From positions 1 through 25,889 of the forward strand of contig CAURMH010000020.1 in the NCBI GenBank assembly GCA_963525745.1: a stretch of DNA of 25,889 bases, read 5' to 3'. The first letter of the stretch is position 1. Each line of letters begins with the position of its first letter. Of this stretch, positions 1 to 7,344 are shown in pieces. This DNA comes from CAURMH01 sp963525745. Its GTDB lineage: Bacteria > Pseudomonadota > Gammaproteobacteria > Enterobacterales > Pasteurellaceae. Both the position numbers and the translations under genes were made by a program. The notes under the pieces were generated by a model. The model did not search any database, had not been told where the DNA came from, and saw only the letters and a list, made by a program, of their open reading frames with translations.

Positions 1-115
1 CCGTCAATTTTCCCCAAGTGCCGACTTTGGTATTGTGCTTTTCTTGGAACATTTGTGGCAATTTATCTTTTGTCCAAACCGGCATTTGTTTATAGCAAAT
101 TAATTCGTTTTTCAT
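1..115 (-). CDS. tehB: TehB tellurite-resistance methyltransferase, N-terminal part (cut by window edge)
   Basis: Only the first 38 codons lie in the window; the gene runs off the left edge. The minus-strand frame starts at the ATG at 115-113 and opens MKNELICYKQMPVWTK, continuing into a segment ending KVGTWGKLT. I recognise this as the start of Haemophilus-type TehB, in which an N-terminal cupin-like domain (DUF1971) precedes an S-adenosylmethionine-dependent methyltransferase domain linked to tellurite and oxidant resistance. The methyltransferase domain is not visible here. The upstream Shine-Dalgarno is weak (AGAGAA). It reads in the same direction as letA-letB but is separated from them by about 265 bases containing a minus-strand terminator, so it is probably its own transcription unit. 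Confidence 0.85.
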   Translation of the reverse strand, partial: MKNELICYKQMPVWTKDKLPQMFQEKHNTKVGTWGKLT

Positions 116-180
116 AATATTCTCTAAATGTAAAATAGTTGAGTTTTATAGTAAGTTATATGCTATAAATTTTCAACTAG

Positions 181-209
181 AAAATAAAAAGGGCAACCCA
201 TGTTGCCCT
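181..209 (-). terminator. Intrinsic terminator downstream of letB
   Basis: On the minus strand an 8-bp perfect stem (AGGGCAAC / GTTGCCCT, 190-197 with 202-209, 4-nt loop) is followed by a T-rich tract (complement of 181-189). It lies about 170 bases beyond the letB stop and before tehB, so it probably ends the letA-letB transcript. On the plus strand no T-tract follows the stem. Confidence 0.65.
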
Positions 210-217
210 CATCATAG

Positions 218-362
218 TTATAGCGAGATATTGTTTGGTTCTAAAGAATTAAATGAGCAAGCTCCTAACGGGCATTTTATGTATCCATATATTGTTTTCT
301 TTGGTGAAAACGTGCCGATGTTAGATAAGGCGCTGGCTGAGTTGTTAGGCTCACCCACTTAA
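218..362 (+). pseudogene. Possible C-terminal remnant of a Sir2-like deacylase gene (tentative)
   Basis: The plus strand is open up to a TAA at 360-362 and its translation ends with GHFMYPYIVFFGENVP followed by an amphipathic stretch, LDKALAELL. The pattern of Pro, hydrophobic pair, then FFGE resembles the conserved RPxxVxFGE segment after the zinc ribbon of Sir2-family NAD-dependent deacylases. No catalytic core, start codon with Shine-Dalgarno, or full domain is present, and the frame upstream runs into the letB terminator hairpin. It could be the eroded tail of a lost gene, or a chance open frame. The left boundary is arbitrary. Family assignment rests on one short motif. Confidence 0.28.
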
Positions 363-370
363 AGTGCGGT
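362..370 (+). repeat. DNA uptake signal (USS), intergenic
   Basis: Perfect 9-mer AAGTGCGGT, 10 bases beyond the letB stop codon and just after the putative remnant's stop. Confidence 0.9.
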
Positions 371-380
371 CAATTCTTCT

Positions 381-3023
381 TTAGTTTAGTGCGCCGGAAT
401 TCCAGGTCTGCGCCATTTCCGGTTTTTTGACTTGTAACAAAAAGCGCTGATTTGGTGCGGCTTCGGGTTGAATTACCTTTCCCGGAGGGGTTGAGAAAGA
501 AACGCCCCCTTTTAGTAGTTGTTGCACCGAACCCGTATTAAATTCGGCTCCGCGCCAACCGAGGTTGAAATTATAGCCGGACGCCACCCAGAATTCAGAA
601 TTTTGACGCACTAAGTGTCGGTATTTAGGGGCGATTAGAATATGCACTAATACGCGGTCACCTAATGAATTTAAGGCGAGTTTATGAATGGTGCCGACTT
701 CGATGCCTCGATAAAGAATCGGTGATCCTTCAGTCAGATTTATGGCATCGGCAGCTTCCAGAGTAAACGGTGTGCCTTGCGAATATTTATTACGTGTCGT
801 CGATTGTATTAGAGAAAATTGATACCGACTTTTTCCCGAGCCCGTTTCGATGTCGATGTAAGGCTGTAATAGACTTTCTAGATTTTGAATTCCGCCAGCT
901 GAAATTTCAGGAGAAATAATTTTAAATTTTGAGCCTTCTTTGGCGATTTTGTTGATGTAAGTCGGGTTAATTAGCGCTTTTGCAATCACTTTATTGGTTT
1001 TATGATCAAGCGTAATAGAATCAATTTCACCGACGGTTAACCCTAAATAACGTAAGCTCATCCCCTTGCTTAATAGGTTGGCGTCATCGGCCGTTAATGT
1101 GAGTAATTGGCCTGCGGATTTAGCACGTAATTCATTGGCATAAAGCGTTTTGTCGCTGCGGGAGCCTCCGTTATCAAAACTGATTGCACCTTTTAAGGAA
1201 CGCATGATGGGACTTGCCTGAATACTAATACCTTTTGGCGTAATGTCGATTTGTGCGGCACTTTCTACCCAAAACCGGCTTTTAGGTGTTAATAAGTGCT
1301 CAAATTTTGGGTAAATATAAACCTCAATGTCAAAATGATTCGTTTTAGGTTGAATGCTTAATATTTTTCCTACTTCATATTGTCGGTAGAGTACGAGGGA
1401 GCCTTTATCAATTGATGGTAGGTAAGGCGTAGTCAAAACAATGTTGGGTTTTGGCGTATTGGTTGTGATACCGGCGTCCGCATCGTTAATATTTTTATAT
1501 AACGGATAGCTTGAGAGGGCCTCACCGGATTTCTTTCCGGCAATCATTTGAACGCCGCCTTCCAGCCATTTGGCCGGGCTGGCTGTTTCAAAACGTAATC
1601 CGTCGGCGCTGAGGCGTATATCGAAGTTAGAGGCGGCGATAAATTGCGTGTCTTGGTGCAGTAAATGACGATATCGCTCGGTGATGGCTGCGGTAAACTC
1701 AACACCGTTAATATCTATTTTTTGCGCAACAATTTCACCGATGGTGATATTGTTATAATAAATGGGTTGTCCTTCCGCCACGCCGTAACTTTCCGGCGCG
1801 GTCAGCGTGAAAATCAATGTATTAGGCGCTTTTAACAATAATTCACTTTCTTTGATTACATCAAACCGATGCTGCACGTCGCCGTCACCGGGTAAAATTT
1901 CAAAATAGTCGCCGCGAAACAGTTTTTTCGGATCGGATAAATCACTTAAGTTTGCTTTAGGGCTGCGTAAAACGATGCGGCTGTTGGTTTTAAGCAAGCT
2001 TCCCATGGTCGGGTCGATCAAGAGTGTGCCATGTAAAATTTCTTCGTTATTTTCGACCGCACTTAATGTTGCCAGCACGCCAACGGGAGAATTATCGACA
2101 TAAACGGCCGTTTGTCCGGCCACCAGCCCGGCTGTATTTGGGATGTTGATTTCCACTTCAATGCCGCGTTTGGCGGCTTGAAGGTTAGCGTATAAGAGAT
2201 ATGTAGAATTCGAAACGGCTTGTTCGCTTTGAGACGGAGAATCGAAAGAGACGGCGCCTTGTACCACGGCGTTTAAGCTTTCGATGTTTAAATTAAGCCC
2301 GGTCGGGCTGATATTGGCATTAATACCGCTAATATTCCAAAAGCGCGAATCTTTTTTGACAAACCGAGCATAAGGTTTTTCAATAACAATATCAATTTCT
2401 ACCTTATCATCCTGATTAAAACGGTAGTCATAAATTTTACCAACAGGCATTTTCTTAAAATACACGGAGGCACCGATCGAGATCGAGCCTAAGTCATCGG
2501 AAATTAAATGAACTAATAAATCGCCGCTTTCCACTTGAGCGATCGGCCCTTGTTCTTCGGCGATAAATTCATCTTCCGTTTCGCCGTCGCCTGGTTGTAA
2601 CGTAATATAATTACCTGAAACCAGCGAATCCAAACCGGAAATACCGGCGAGAGAAACGCTTGGTTTAACCAGCCAGAATTTTGTATTTTTACGTAAAACG
2701 GATTCCGCTTCAGGGTAAATATTCGCCATGACTTCGACTTTTTTCATGTTGTCGGTAAAGTTGACTTTTTTCACTTCGCCGATTTGCAGTCCTTGATAGC
2801 GAACTTGGGTTTTACCGGCGACTAATCCTTCTCCGCTATTAAAGGTAATGCGGATGCTTTTCCCCTGTTCCTGTACAATTTGGAAAAACAGAAGCGCGCC
2901 GATACACAGCGCAATAAACGGTAAAAGCCAAAACGGCGAAATCCCACGATTTCTGCGTAAAATAGCGGAAACTTGACGATATTGCTTGTCTATTGAATCA
3001 GGATGTTTATTGTTTTCTGTCAT
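381..3023 (-). CDS. letB: LetB (YebT) seven-MCE-domain intermembrane lipid transport protein
   Basis: An 880-residue protein with a cytoplasmic N-terminus, one transmembrane anchor at about residues 31-50 (FWLLPFIALCIGALLFFQIV), then a long periplasmic part made of repeated MCE (MlaD-like) modules with the recurring pattern GLxxGxxVxYxGxxVGxV. Length matches E. coli LetB (877 residues, seven MCE rings forming a hydrophobic tunnel between inner and outer membrane) rather than PqiB, which is shorter with three MCE domains. Its start codon lies inside the last codons of letA (17-base overlap), so the two are translationally coupled. The inferred job is lipid transport across the periplasm together with LetA. 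A perfect uptake signal falls in the gene at 2056-2064, read in frame as Ser-Ala-Val. Confidence 0.93.
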   Translation of the reverse strand: MTENNKHPDSIDKQYRQVSAILRRNRGISPFWLLPFIALCIGALLFFQIVQEQGKSIRITFNSGEGLVAGKTQVRYQGLQIGEVKKVNFTDNMKKVEVMANIYPEAESVLRKNTKFWLVKPSVSLAGISGLDSLVSGNYITLQPGDGETEDEFIAEEQGPIAQVESGDLLVHLISDDLGSISIGASVYFKKMPVGKIYDYRFNQDDKVEIDIVIEKPYARFVKKDSRFWNISGINANISPTGLNLNIESLNAVVQGAVSFDSPSQSEQAVSNSTYLLYANLQAAKRGIEVEINIPNTAGLVAGQTAVYVDNSPVGVLATLSAVENNEEILHGTLLIDPTMGSLLKTNSRIVLRSPKANLSDLSDPKKLFRGDYFEILPGDGDVQHRFDVIKESELLLKAPNTLIFTLTAPESYGVAEGQPIYYNNITIGEIVAQKIDINGVEFTAAITERYRHLLHQDTQFIAASNFDIRLSADGLRFETASPAKWLEGGVQMIAGKKSGEALSSYPLYKNINDADAGITTNTPKPNIVLTTPYLPSIDKGSLVLYRQYEVGKILSIQPKTNHFDIEVYIYPKFEHLLTPKSRFWVESAAQIDITPKGISIQASPIMRSLKGAISFDNGGSRSDKTLYANELRAKSAGQLLTLTADDANLLSKGMSLRYLGLTVGEIDSITLDHKTNKVIAKALINPTYINKIAKEGSKFKIISPEISAGGIQNLESLLQPYIDIETGSGKSRYQFSLIQSTTRNKYSQGTPFTLEAADAINLTEGSPILYRGIEVGTIHKLALNSLGDRVLVHILIAPKYRHLVRQNSEFWVASGYNFNLGWRGAEFNTGSVQQLLKGGVSFSTPPGKVIQPEAAPNQRFLLQVKKPEMAQTWNSGALN
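2056..2064 (-). repeat. USS within letB
   Basis: Perfect AAGTGCGGT on the minus strand, read in frame as Ser-Ala-Val (context LSAVENN). Confidence 0.9.
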
Positions 3024-4260
3024 AAATATTCCAAAGTAAACGGCTATCGAATTGTGATGTCGCCATCATCGTAAGAAAAACGGTGGCACCGAAATAAAAA
3101 GCGGCGGGGCCGACAGTAAAATTAATCAGTTGTCCGCGCGTCACGAGAGACATCATTAACGCCAGTACAAATAAATCAAGCATCGACCAACGACCGACAA
3201 AATGAACGATGTGAAGCAGACGCATTTGCCACTTGATTGAGTGAGTCCAATTAAAATGAACTGCGCAGAGCAAATAAAGCATAATAATAATCTTACTTAT
3301 CGGCACAAAAACGCTCGCAAAGAATACCACAAAAGCCACAAAATAACTGCCGGATTCAATAAAAGCGATCACGCCGGACATCAGCGTATCTTCGCTTAAT
3401 CCACCGGCCAAATAAATACCGGAGATAGGCAATAGTTGGGCGGGAAACAGAATAATAATGCCGGCGATTAACATCGCCCAGGTTCGTTGTAAAATCGTCG
3501 AGGGTGATTTTTCTAAACGGGACAAACAACGCGGGCAAATGCGACGGTGCATTTTATCTTTACGGGCGCGTTCCGGCGCAAATGTGTAATGGCAGGATGG
3601 GCAAAATTCGGGGACATGCTTAAATAGTGTTTCGGCTTTATAATGGGGATAAAAATCCTGCCAAACTTCGTCTAAATTTAGCTTAATAAATAATAATGTG
3701 GTTAAAAGTGCGGTAAAAATGAAAGCAATTAGATAAATATTGATTTCAAGTTCCGCATATTCGCGCACTTTGAACATCGTAACGCCAAGGGCGACCAAAT
3801 AAACGTCGAACATAACCCAAGGTTTTATGTATCCTAAAAAAAGCAATACATTGCGTGGCTTAATGCGTAGCAACTGGGCAAAACGAAGCATAATGACCAA
3901 AATGGCAAATGCGGTAGGCATCAATATTGCACAAATAAAAACCAAAAAACCAGTATAGGGATAGCCGGCGACGGACATTTTCCAAATTCCTTCCCAAACG
4001 GACGCGTCAATTTTAACCCCGAGTAGATGAACGCTTAATAGCGGGTAAGTCAGCGCAAAGGGCATTAAAATCAGAATCGAAAAGGCGATAAGCGAGCAAC
4101 GATGTAATGACCAGCGACTGCCTGAAATTAATGTATTATGGCAACGCGGACATTCGGCACGCTCAAATTTAGACAATTTAGCAACCGAAACAATAGCGTC
4201 ACAATCGCCGCAGCGGGCGATTTTGTGAACAGATAAATTTTCGGAATTTGATTGCGCCAT
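3007..4260 (-). CDS. letA: LetA (YebS) PqiA-family inner-membrane partner of LetB
   Basis: A 417-residue polytopic membrane protein with two PqiA modules. Each begins with a cytoplasmic zinc-ribbon-like Cys set: C17, C20, C37, C40 in the first half and C220, C223, C242, C245 in the second. Several hydrophobic segments follow each set (for example about residues 55-80, 103-130, 148-162, 172-192, then about 257-280, 300-330, 355-370 and 380-400). LetA proteins are the integral-membrane partners of LetB and are thought to feed lipids to its tunnel. It is the first gene of the letA-letB pair. Its Shine-Dalgarno (AGGGGAG) sits in the 3' arm of a small hairpin just before the ATG. A uptake signal lies inside at 3716-3724, read as Thr-Ala-Leu. 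Confidence 0.92.
   Translation of the reverse strand: MAQSNSENLSVHKIARCGDCDAIVSVAKLSKFERAECPRCHNTLISGSRWSLHRCSLIAFSILILMPFALTYPLLSVHLLGVKIDASVWEGIWKMSVAGYPYTGFLVFICAILMPTAFAILVIMLRFAQLLRIKPRNVLLFLGYIKPWVMFDVYLVALGVTMFKVREYAELEINIYLIAFIFTALLTTLLFIKLNLDEVWQDFYPHYKAETLFKHVPEFCPSCHYTFAPERARKDKMHRRICPRCLSRLEKSPSTILQRTWAMLIAGIIILFPAQLLPISGIYLAGGLSEDTLMSGVIAFIESGSYFVAFVVFFASVFVPISKIIIMLYLLCAVHFNWTHSIKWQMRLLHIVHFVGRWSMLDLFVLALMMSLVTRGQLINFTVGPAAFYFGATVFLTMMATSQFDSRLLWNIYDRKQ
3716..3724 (+). repeat. USS within letA
   Basis: Perfect AAGTGCGGT on the plus strand; the minus-strand gene reads it as Thr-Ala-Leu (context FTALLT). Confidence 0.9.
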
Positions 4261-4265
4261 AAGCT

Positions 4266-4281
4266 CCCCTATTTACAGGGG
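4266..4281 (-). promoter_or_regulatory. Hairpin covering the letA ribosome binding site
   Basis: On the minus strand CCCCT, a 6-nt loop and AGGGG form a 5-bp stem (4277-4281 with 4266-4270). The 3' arm is part of the Shine-Dalgarno AGGGGAG of letA, whose ATG begins at 4260. Folding would mask ribosome binding. The stem is short, so the effect may be modest. Confidence 0.4.
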
Positions 4282-4294
4282 GCTATTTTAGCGC

Positions 4295-4322
4295 GTTTTA
4301 GTCGATATTGTGAAGTTTTCAA
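4295..4322 (-). promoter_or_regulatory. Candidate sigma-70 promoter of letA-letB
   Basis: Minus-strand TTGAAA (4317-4322), 16-bp spacer, TAAAAC (4295-4300). The -35 box matches five of six consensus bases, the -10 four of six. It would give a leader of about 30 bases containing the hairpin at the letA ribosome binding site. Confidence 0.4.
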
Positions 4323-4389
4323 ATCTCCCTAAATTTTGGCCGCACTTTATGCCTTTTTATCAAGGTTTACGAATTATTCGGCGAATGCA

Positions 4390-4419
4390 TTGTCAATATT
4401 ACGTAAAGTGCGATAGAAT
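4390..4419 (+). promoter_or_regulatory. Candidate sigma-70 promoter of proQ
   Basis: TTGTCA (4390-4395), 18-bp spacer, TAGAAT (4414-4419). Both boxes match five of six consensus bases. It lies about 40 bases before the proQ ATG in the divergent letA/proQ gap. Confidence 0.55.
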
Positions 4420-4456
4420 GCGTAGGTTTTTATATTCGTTACTCTAGGAATTATTC

Positions 4457-5134
4457 ATGACAGAGATTCAAGTTGATGCTCAAATTGCGACGTCTGAGGA
4501 AGCCGTGGTCGAGCCGCATAAATTAACCAATACAAAGGAAATTATTGCGTATCTTGCGGAAAAATTTCCGCTTTGTTTTGTTTTGGAAGGTGAAGCCAAA
4601 CCGTTAAAAATCGGGTTGTTTCATGATTTGGTCGAGGCGTTAAAAGATGACGAAACCGTGAGTAAAACCCAATTACGTCATGCCTTGCGTCAATATACGT
4701 TAAATTGGCGCTATTTACACGGCTGTCGCGAAGGTGCCGTACGGGTTGATTTATATGGCAACCCTGCCGGCATACTTGAAGCCGAGCATGTTGCTCATGC
4801 CGCACAGCAATTGGCTGAAGCAAAAGCGAAATTTTCGGAAAAACGTAAGGCCGAATTGGCGGCTAAAAAAACACAGCAAAAGCGTAAACCGTCCGATAAA
4901 ATGAATTCTGCTCAGCATGGAAAAAAACAAAAATTTAAGGCTAAACCGGCTAAGATCGAGGAAGTGCTTAGTGTGGTCAATTTTGCCGCACTTTATAAAG
5001 GCAGTGCGGTAAAAGTCAAGGTGGGTGAACAGGCGAAAAAAGCAACGGTGTTGGATGTGTTAAAGGATTCTGCACGCGTTCAGCTTGAAAACGGCTTAAT
5101 TATAAATGTGACGCCTGATCGTTTGTTTGCATAA
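4457..5134 (+). CDS. proQ: ProQ RNA chaperone
   Basis: A 225-residue basic protein with the ProQ layout: an acidic N-terminal tail, a FinO/ProQ RNA-binding domain at about residues 25-125 (includes the conserved stretch with RHALRQYT, YL and GCREGAVRVDL), a Lys/Ala-rich linker at about 130-170, and a C-terminal Tudor/SH3-like domain at about 178-225. E. coli ProQ (232 residues) is a global sRNA and mRNA 3'-end binding protein that also influences ProP osmotransport. It lies directly upstream of prc, as in E. coli, with a 61-base gap. Start chosen at the ATG after AGGA. Divergent from letA, which also matches the enterobacterial arrangement. Confidence 0.95.
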   Translation: MTEIQVDAQIATSEEAVVEPHKLTNTKEIIAYLAEKFPLCFVLEGEAKPLKIGLFHDLVEALKDDETVSKTQLRHALRQYTLNWRYLHGCREGAVRVDLYGNPAGILEAEHVAHAAQQLAEAKAKFSEKRKAELAAKKTQQKRKPSDKMNSAQHGKKQKFKAKPAKIEEVLSVVNFAALYKGSAVKVKVGEQAKKATVLDVLKDSARVQLENGLIINVTPDRLFA

Positions 5135-5195
5135 TCTATTATTAATTCACATGGTATGCATTTTAAATTAATTTGCTCTTTTCGGGATAATTTCA

Positions 5196-7265
5196 ATGAA
5201 ATTAACTAAAACTAAAGGCATTTTTGCTACGTTGATTTTAGGCGTATGGTTTGGAAACGGAAGCACTTTTGCCGTTGCGCCTAAGATAAAATTGAGCGAT
5301 ATCGTTATTCCGTTGCCAACCGAGGAAAATGAACTGGCAACCAAGCGGGCAACAACGCGCTTAACCCAATCTCATTATCGTAAATTTCAATTGGATGATA
5401 CTTTTTCCGAAAAAGTTTTTGACCGTTATATTAAGAGCTTAGACTATAGCCGTAATACTTTCTTGCAATCCGATGTTGACGAGTTGCGCGCTAAATACGG
5501 TGATAAGCTAGATGATCAATTAAACCGGGGCGATCTTTCGATTGCCTTTGCAATGTATGATTTAATGATGCATCGACGCTATGAACGGTATGTTTATGCG
5601 TTGTCTTTACTGGATAAGGAGCCTGATTTGGATGGGCAGGATCAAGTTGAAATTGATCGGGTCAAATCCCCTTTTCCTAAAACGGAAGCAGAAGCTAATC
5701 AGCTTTGGTTGCAACGCGTTAAAAACGATATTATTAGCTTAAAATTAAAAGATAAAAAATGGCCGGAGATTAAAGCCACATTAACAAAACGTTATAACTT
5801 GGCAATTCGCCGTTTAACACAAACAAAAGCGGACGATATTGTTCAGGTTTATCTGAATGCGTTGGCTCGTGAGATTGATCCGCATACTAGCTACTTGGCG
5901 CCTCGTACGGCGAAAAGTTTTAACGAGAGCATGAATTTGTCATTAGAAGGTATTGGCGCAACATTGCAGGCTGAAGACGATGAAACCATTATAAAATCCC
6001 TTGTTCCCGGCGCGCCGGCCGAGCGCAGTAAAAAATTACATGCGGGTGATAAAATTATTGGTGTTGGTCAGGCAAGCGGGGAAATTGAAGATGTCATTGG
6101 TTGGCGGTTAGAGGATATCGTCGATAAGATTAAAGGAAAAAAAGGCACTAAAGTTCGTCTTGAAATCGAACCGGCTAAAGGTGGTAAATCAAGAATTGTG
6201 ACGATTGTGCGCGATAAAGTGCGAATTGAAGATCAGGCGGCAAAATTAACACTGAGCAAAGTAAATGGCGTAAGTATTGCAACAATAAAAATTCCAAGTT
6301 TTTATATCGGACTGACTGATGACGTTAAAAAGTTATTAAAAGAGGTCGAAACGAAAAAAGCGGCTGCCCTTATTGTTGATTTGCGGGATAATGGCGGCGG
6401 TGCATTGACGGAAGCCGTCGCGCTAAGCGGTTTGTTTATTACTGACGGGCCGGTTGTGCAGGTTCGAGATGCTTATCAACGTATTCGTGTACATGAAGAT
6501 GATGATCGAACACAGCAATATAAGGGGCTTTTATTAATCATGGTTAACCGGTTTAGTGCTTCCGCTTCCGAAATTTTCGCCGCGGCTATGCAGGATTATA
6601 ATCGCGCTATCGTTATCGGACAAAATACCTTTGGTAAGGGAACCGTACAACAAAGTCGTTCTTTAAACTTTGTCTATGATTTAAATCAAACTCCATTGGG
6701 AATACTGCAGTATACGATACAAAAATTCTATCGTATCAACGGAGGTTCTACCCAGTTAAAAGGCGTGACGGCGGATATTAATTTTCCTGAAGTGATTGAT
6801 GCGAAGGAAAACGGTGAAGAAAAGGAAGATAATGCTTTGCCATGGGATAAAATTCCTGCAGCGGTTTATTCGCAAGCGGGAAATGCACGTGAGAACGTAA
6901 GTATTTTAAATGAGAAGCATCTTGCCCGTACAGCGAAAGATCCGGAATTTATCGCACTAAAAGAAGATTTAAAAATTCGTGATGAACGTCGAGAGCGTAA
7001 GTTTTTATCGTTAAATTATAAAGCCCGTAAGGCGGAAAATGATAAAGATGACGCCCGTCGTTTAAAAGAAATTAACGATCGCTTTAAGCGTGAAGGTAAA
7101 CCGCAGCTAAAAAATATTGATGATTTATCGAAAGATTATGAAGCGCCGGATTTTTTCTTGAAAGAAGTTGAGAAAATCGCGGTGGATTGGGTAGGACTGG
7201 AAAAAAATGATGAAGCGGACAAGGCTATTACACTTCCTTCCAAACAGGTTGAAATGAAAAAGTGA
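5196..7265 (+). CDS. prc: Prc (Tsp) periplasmic tail-specific protease
   Basis: A 689-residue C-terminal processing protease, close to the 682 residues of E. coli Prc. It has an N-terminal signal peptide (about residues 1-26, cleavage near TFA), an N-terminal helical domain (DUF3340-like), a PDZ domain at about 245-330 (LEGIGATL, APAERS, GDKIIGVG), and the S41 protease core. The catalytic Ser-Lys dyad aligns with S456 in SASASEIF and K481 in FGKGTVQQ, with D467 between them. In E. coli Prc trims FtsI and, with the adaptor NlpI, degrades the murein hydrolase MepS, so it controls wall growth. It follows proQ by 61 bases with only a weak Shine-Dalgarno (GGGAT), and is closed by an uptake-signal dyad terminator. 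Confidence 0.96.
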   Translation: MKLTKTKGIFATLILGVWFGNGSTFAVAPKIKLSDIVIPLPTEENELATKRATTRLTQSHYRKFQLDDTFSEKVFDRYIKSLDYSRNTFLQSDVDELRAKYGDKLDDQLNRGDLSIAFAMYDLMMHRRYERYVYALSLLDKEPDLDGQDQVEIDRVKSPFPKTEAEANQLWLQRVKNDIISLKLKDKKWPEIKATLTKRYNLAIRRLTQTKADDIVQVYLNALAREIDPHTSYLAPRTAKSFNESMNLSLEGIGATLQAEDDETIIKSLVPGAPAERSKKLHAGDKIIGVGQASGEIEDVIGWRLEDIVDKIKGKKGTKVRLEIEPAKGGKSRIVTIVRDKVRIEDQAAKLTLSKVNGVSIATIKIPSFYIGLTDDVKKLLKEVETKKAAALIVDLRDNGGGALTEAVALSGLFITDGPVVQVRDAYQRIRVHEDDDRTQQYKGLLLIMVNRFSASASEIFAAAMQDYNRAIVIGQNTFGKGTVQQSRSLNFVYDLNQTPLGILQYTIQKFYRINGGSTQLKGVTADINFPEVIDAKENGEEKEDNALPWDKIPAAVYSQAGNARENVSILNEKHLARTAKDPEFIALKEDLKIRDERRERKFLSLNYKARKAENDKDDARRLKEINDRFKREGKPQLKNIDDLSKDYEAPDFFLKEVEKIAVDWVGLEKNDEADKAITLPSKQVEMKK

Positions 7266-7273
7266 TATTTTTG

Positions 7274-7325
7274 ACCGCACTTAAGCGTCAGTTTGTGGTG
7301 CTCATCGAAGTGCGGTTGTTTTTTT
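7274..7325 (+). terminator. USS-dyad terminator after prc
   Basis: Inverted perfect uptake signals, ACCGCACTT (7274-7282) and AAGTGCGGT (7308-7316), separated by 25 bases and followed by seven T (7319-7325). It starts 9 bases past the prc stop. The long loop makes it weaker than the dyads at 9432 and 24238. Confidence 0.6.
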
Positions 7326-7344
7326 GTGATTTTGAGGAACTATA

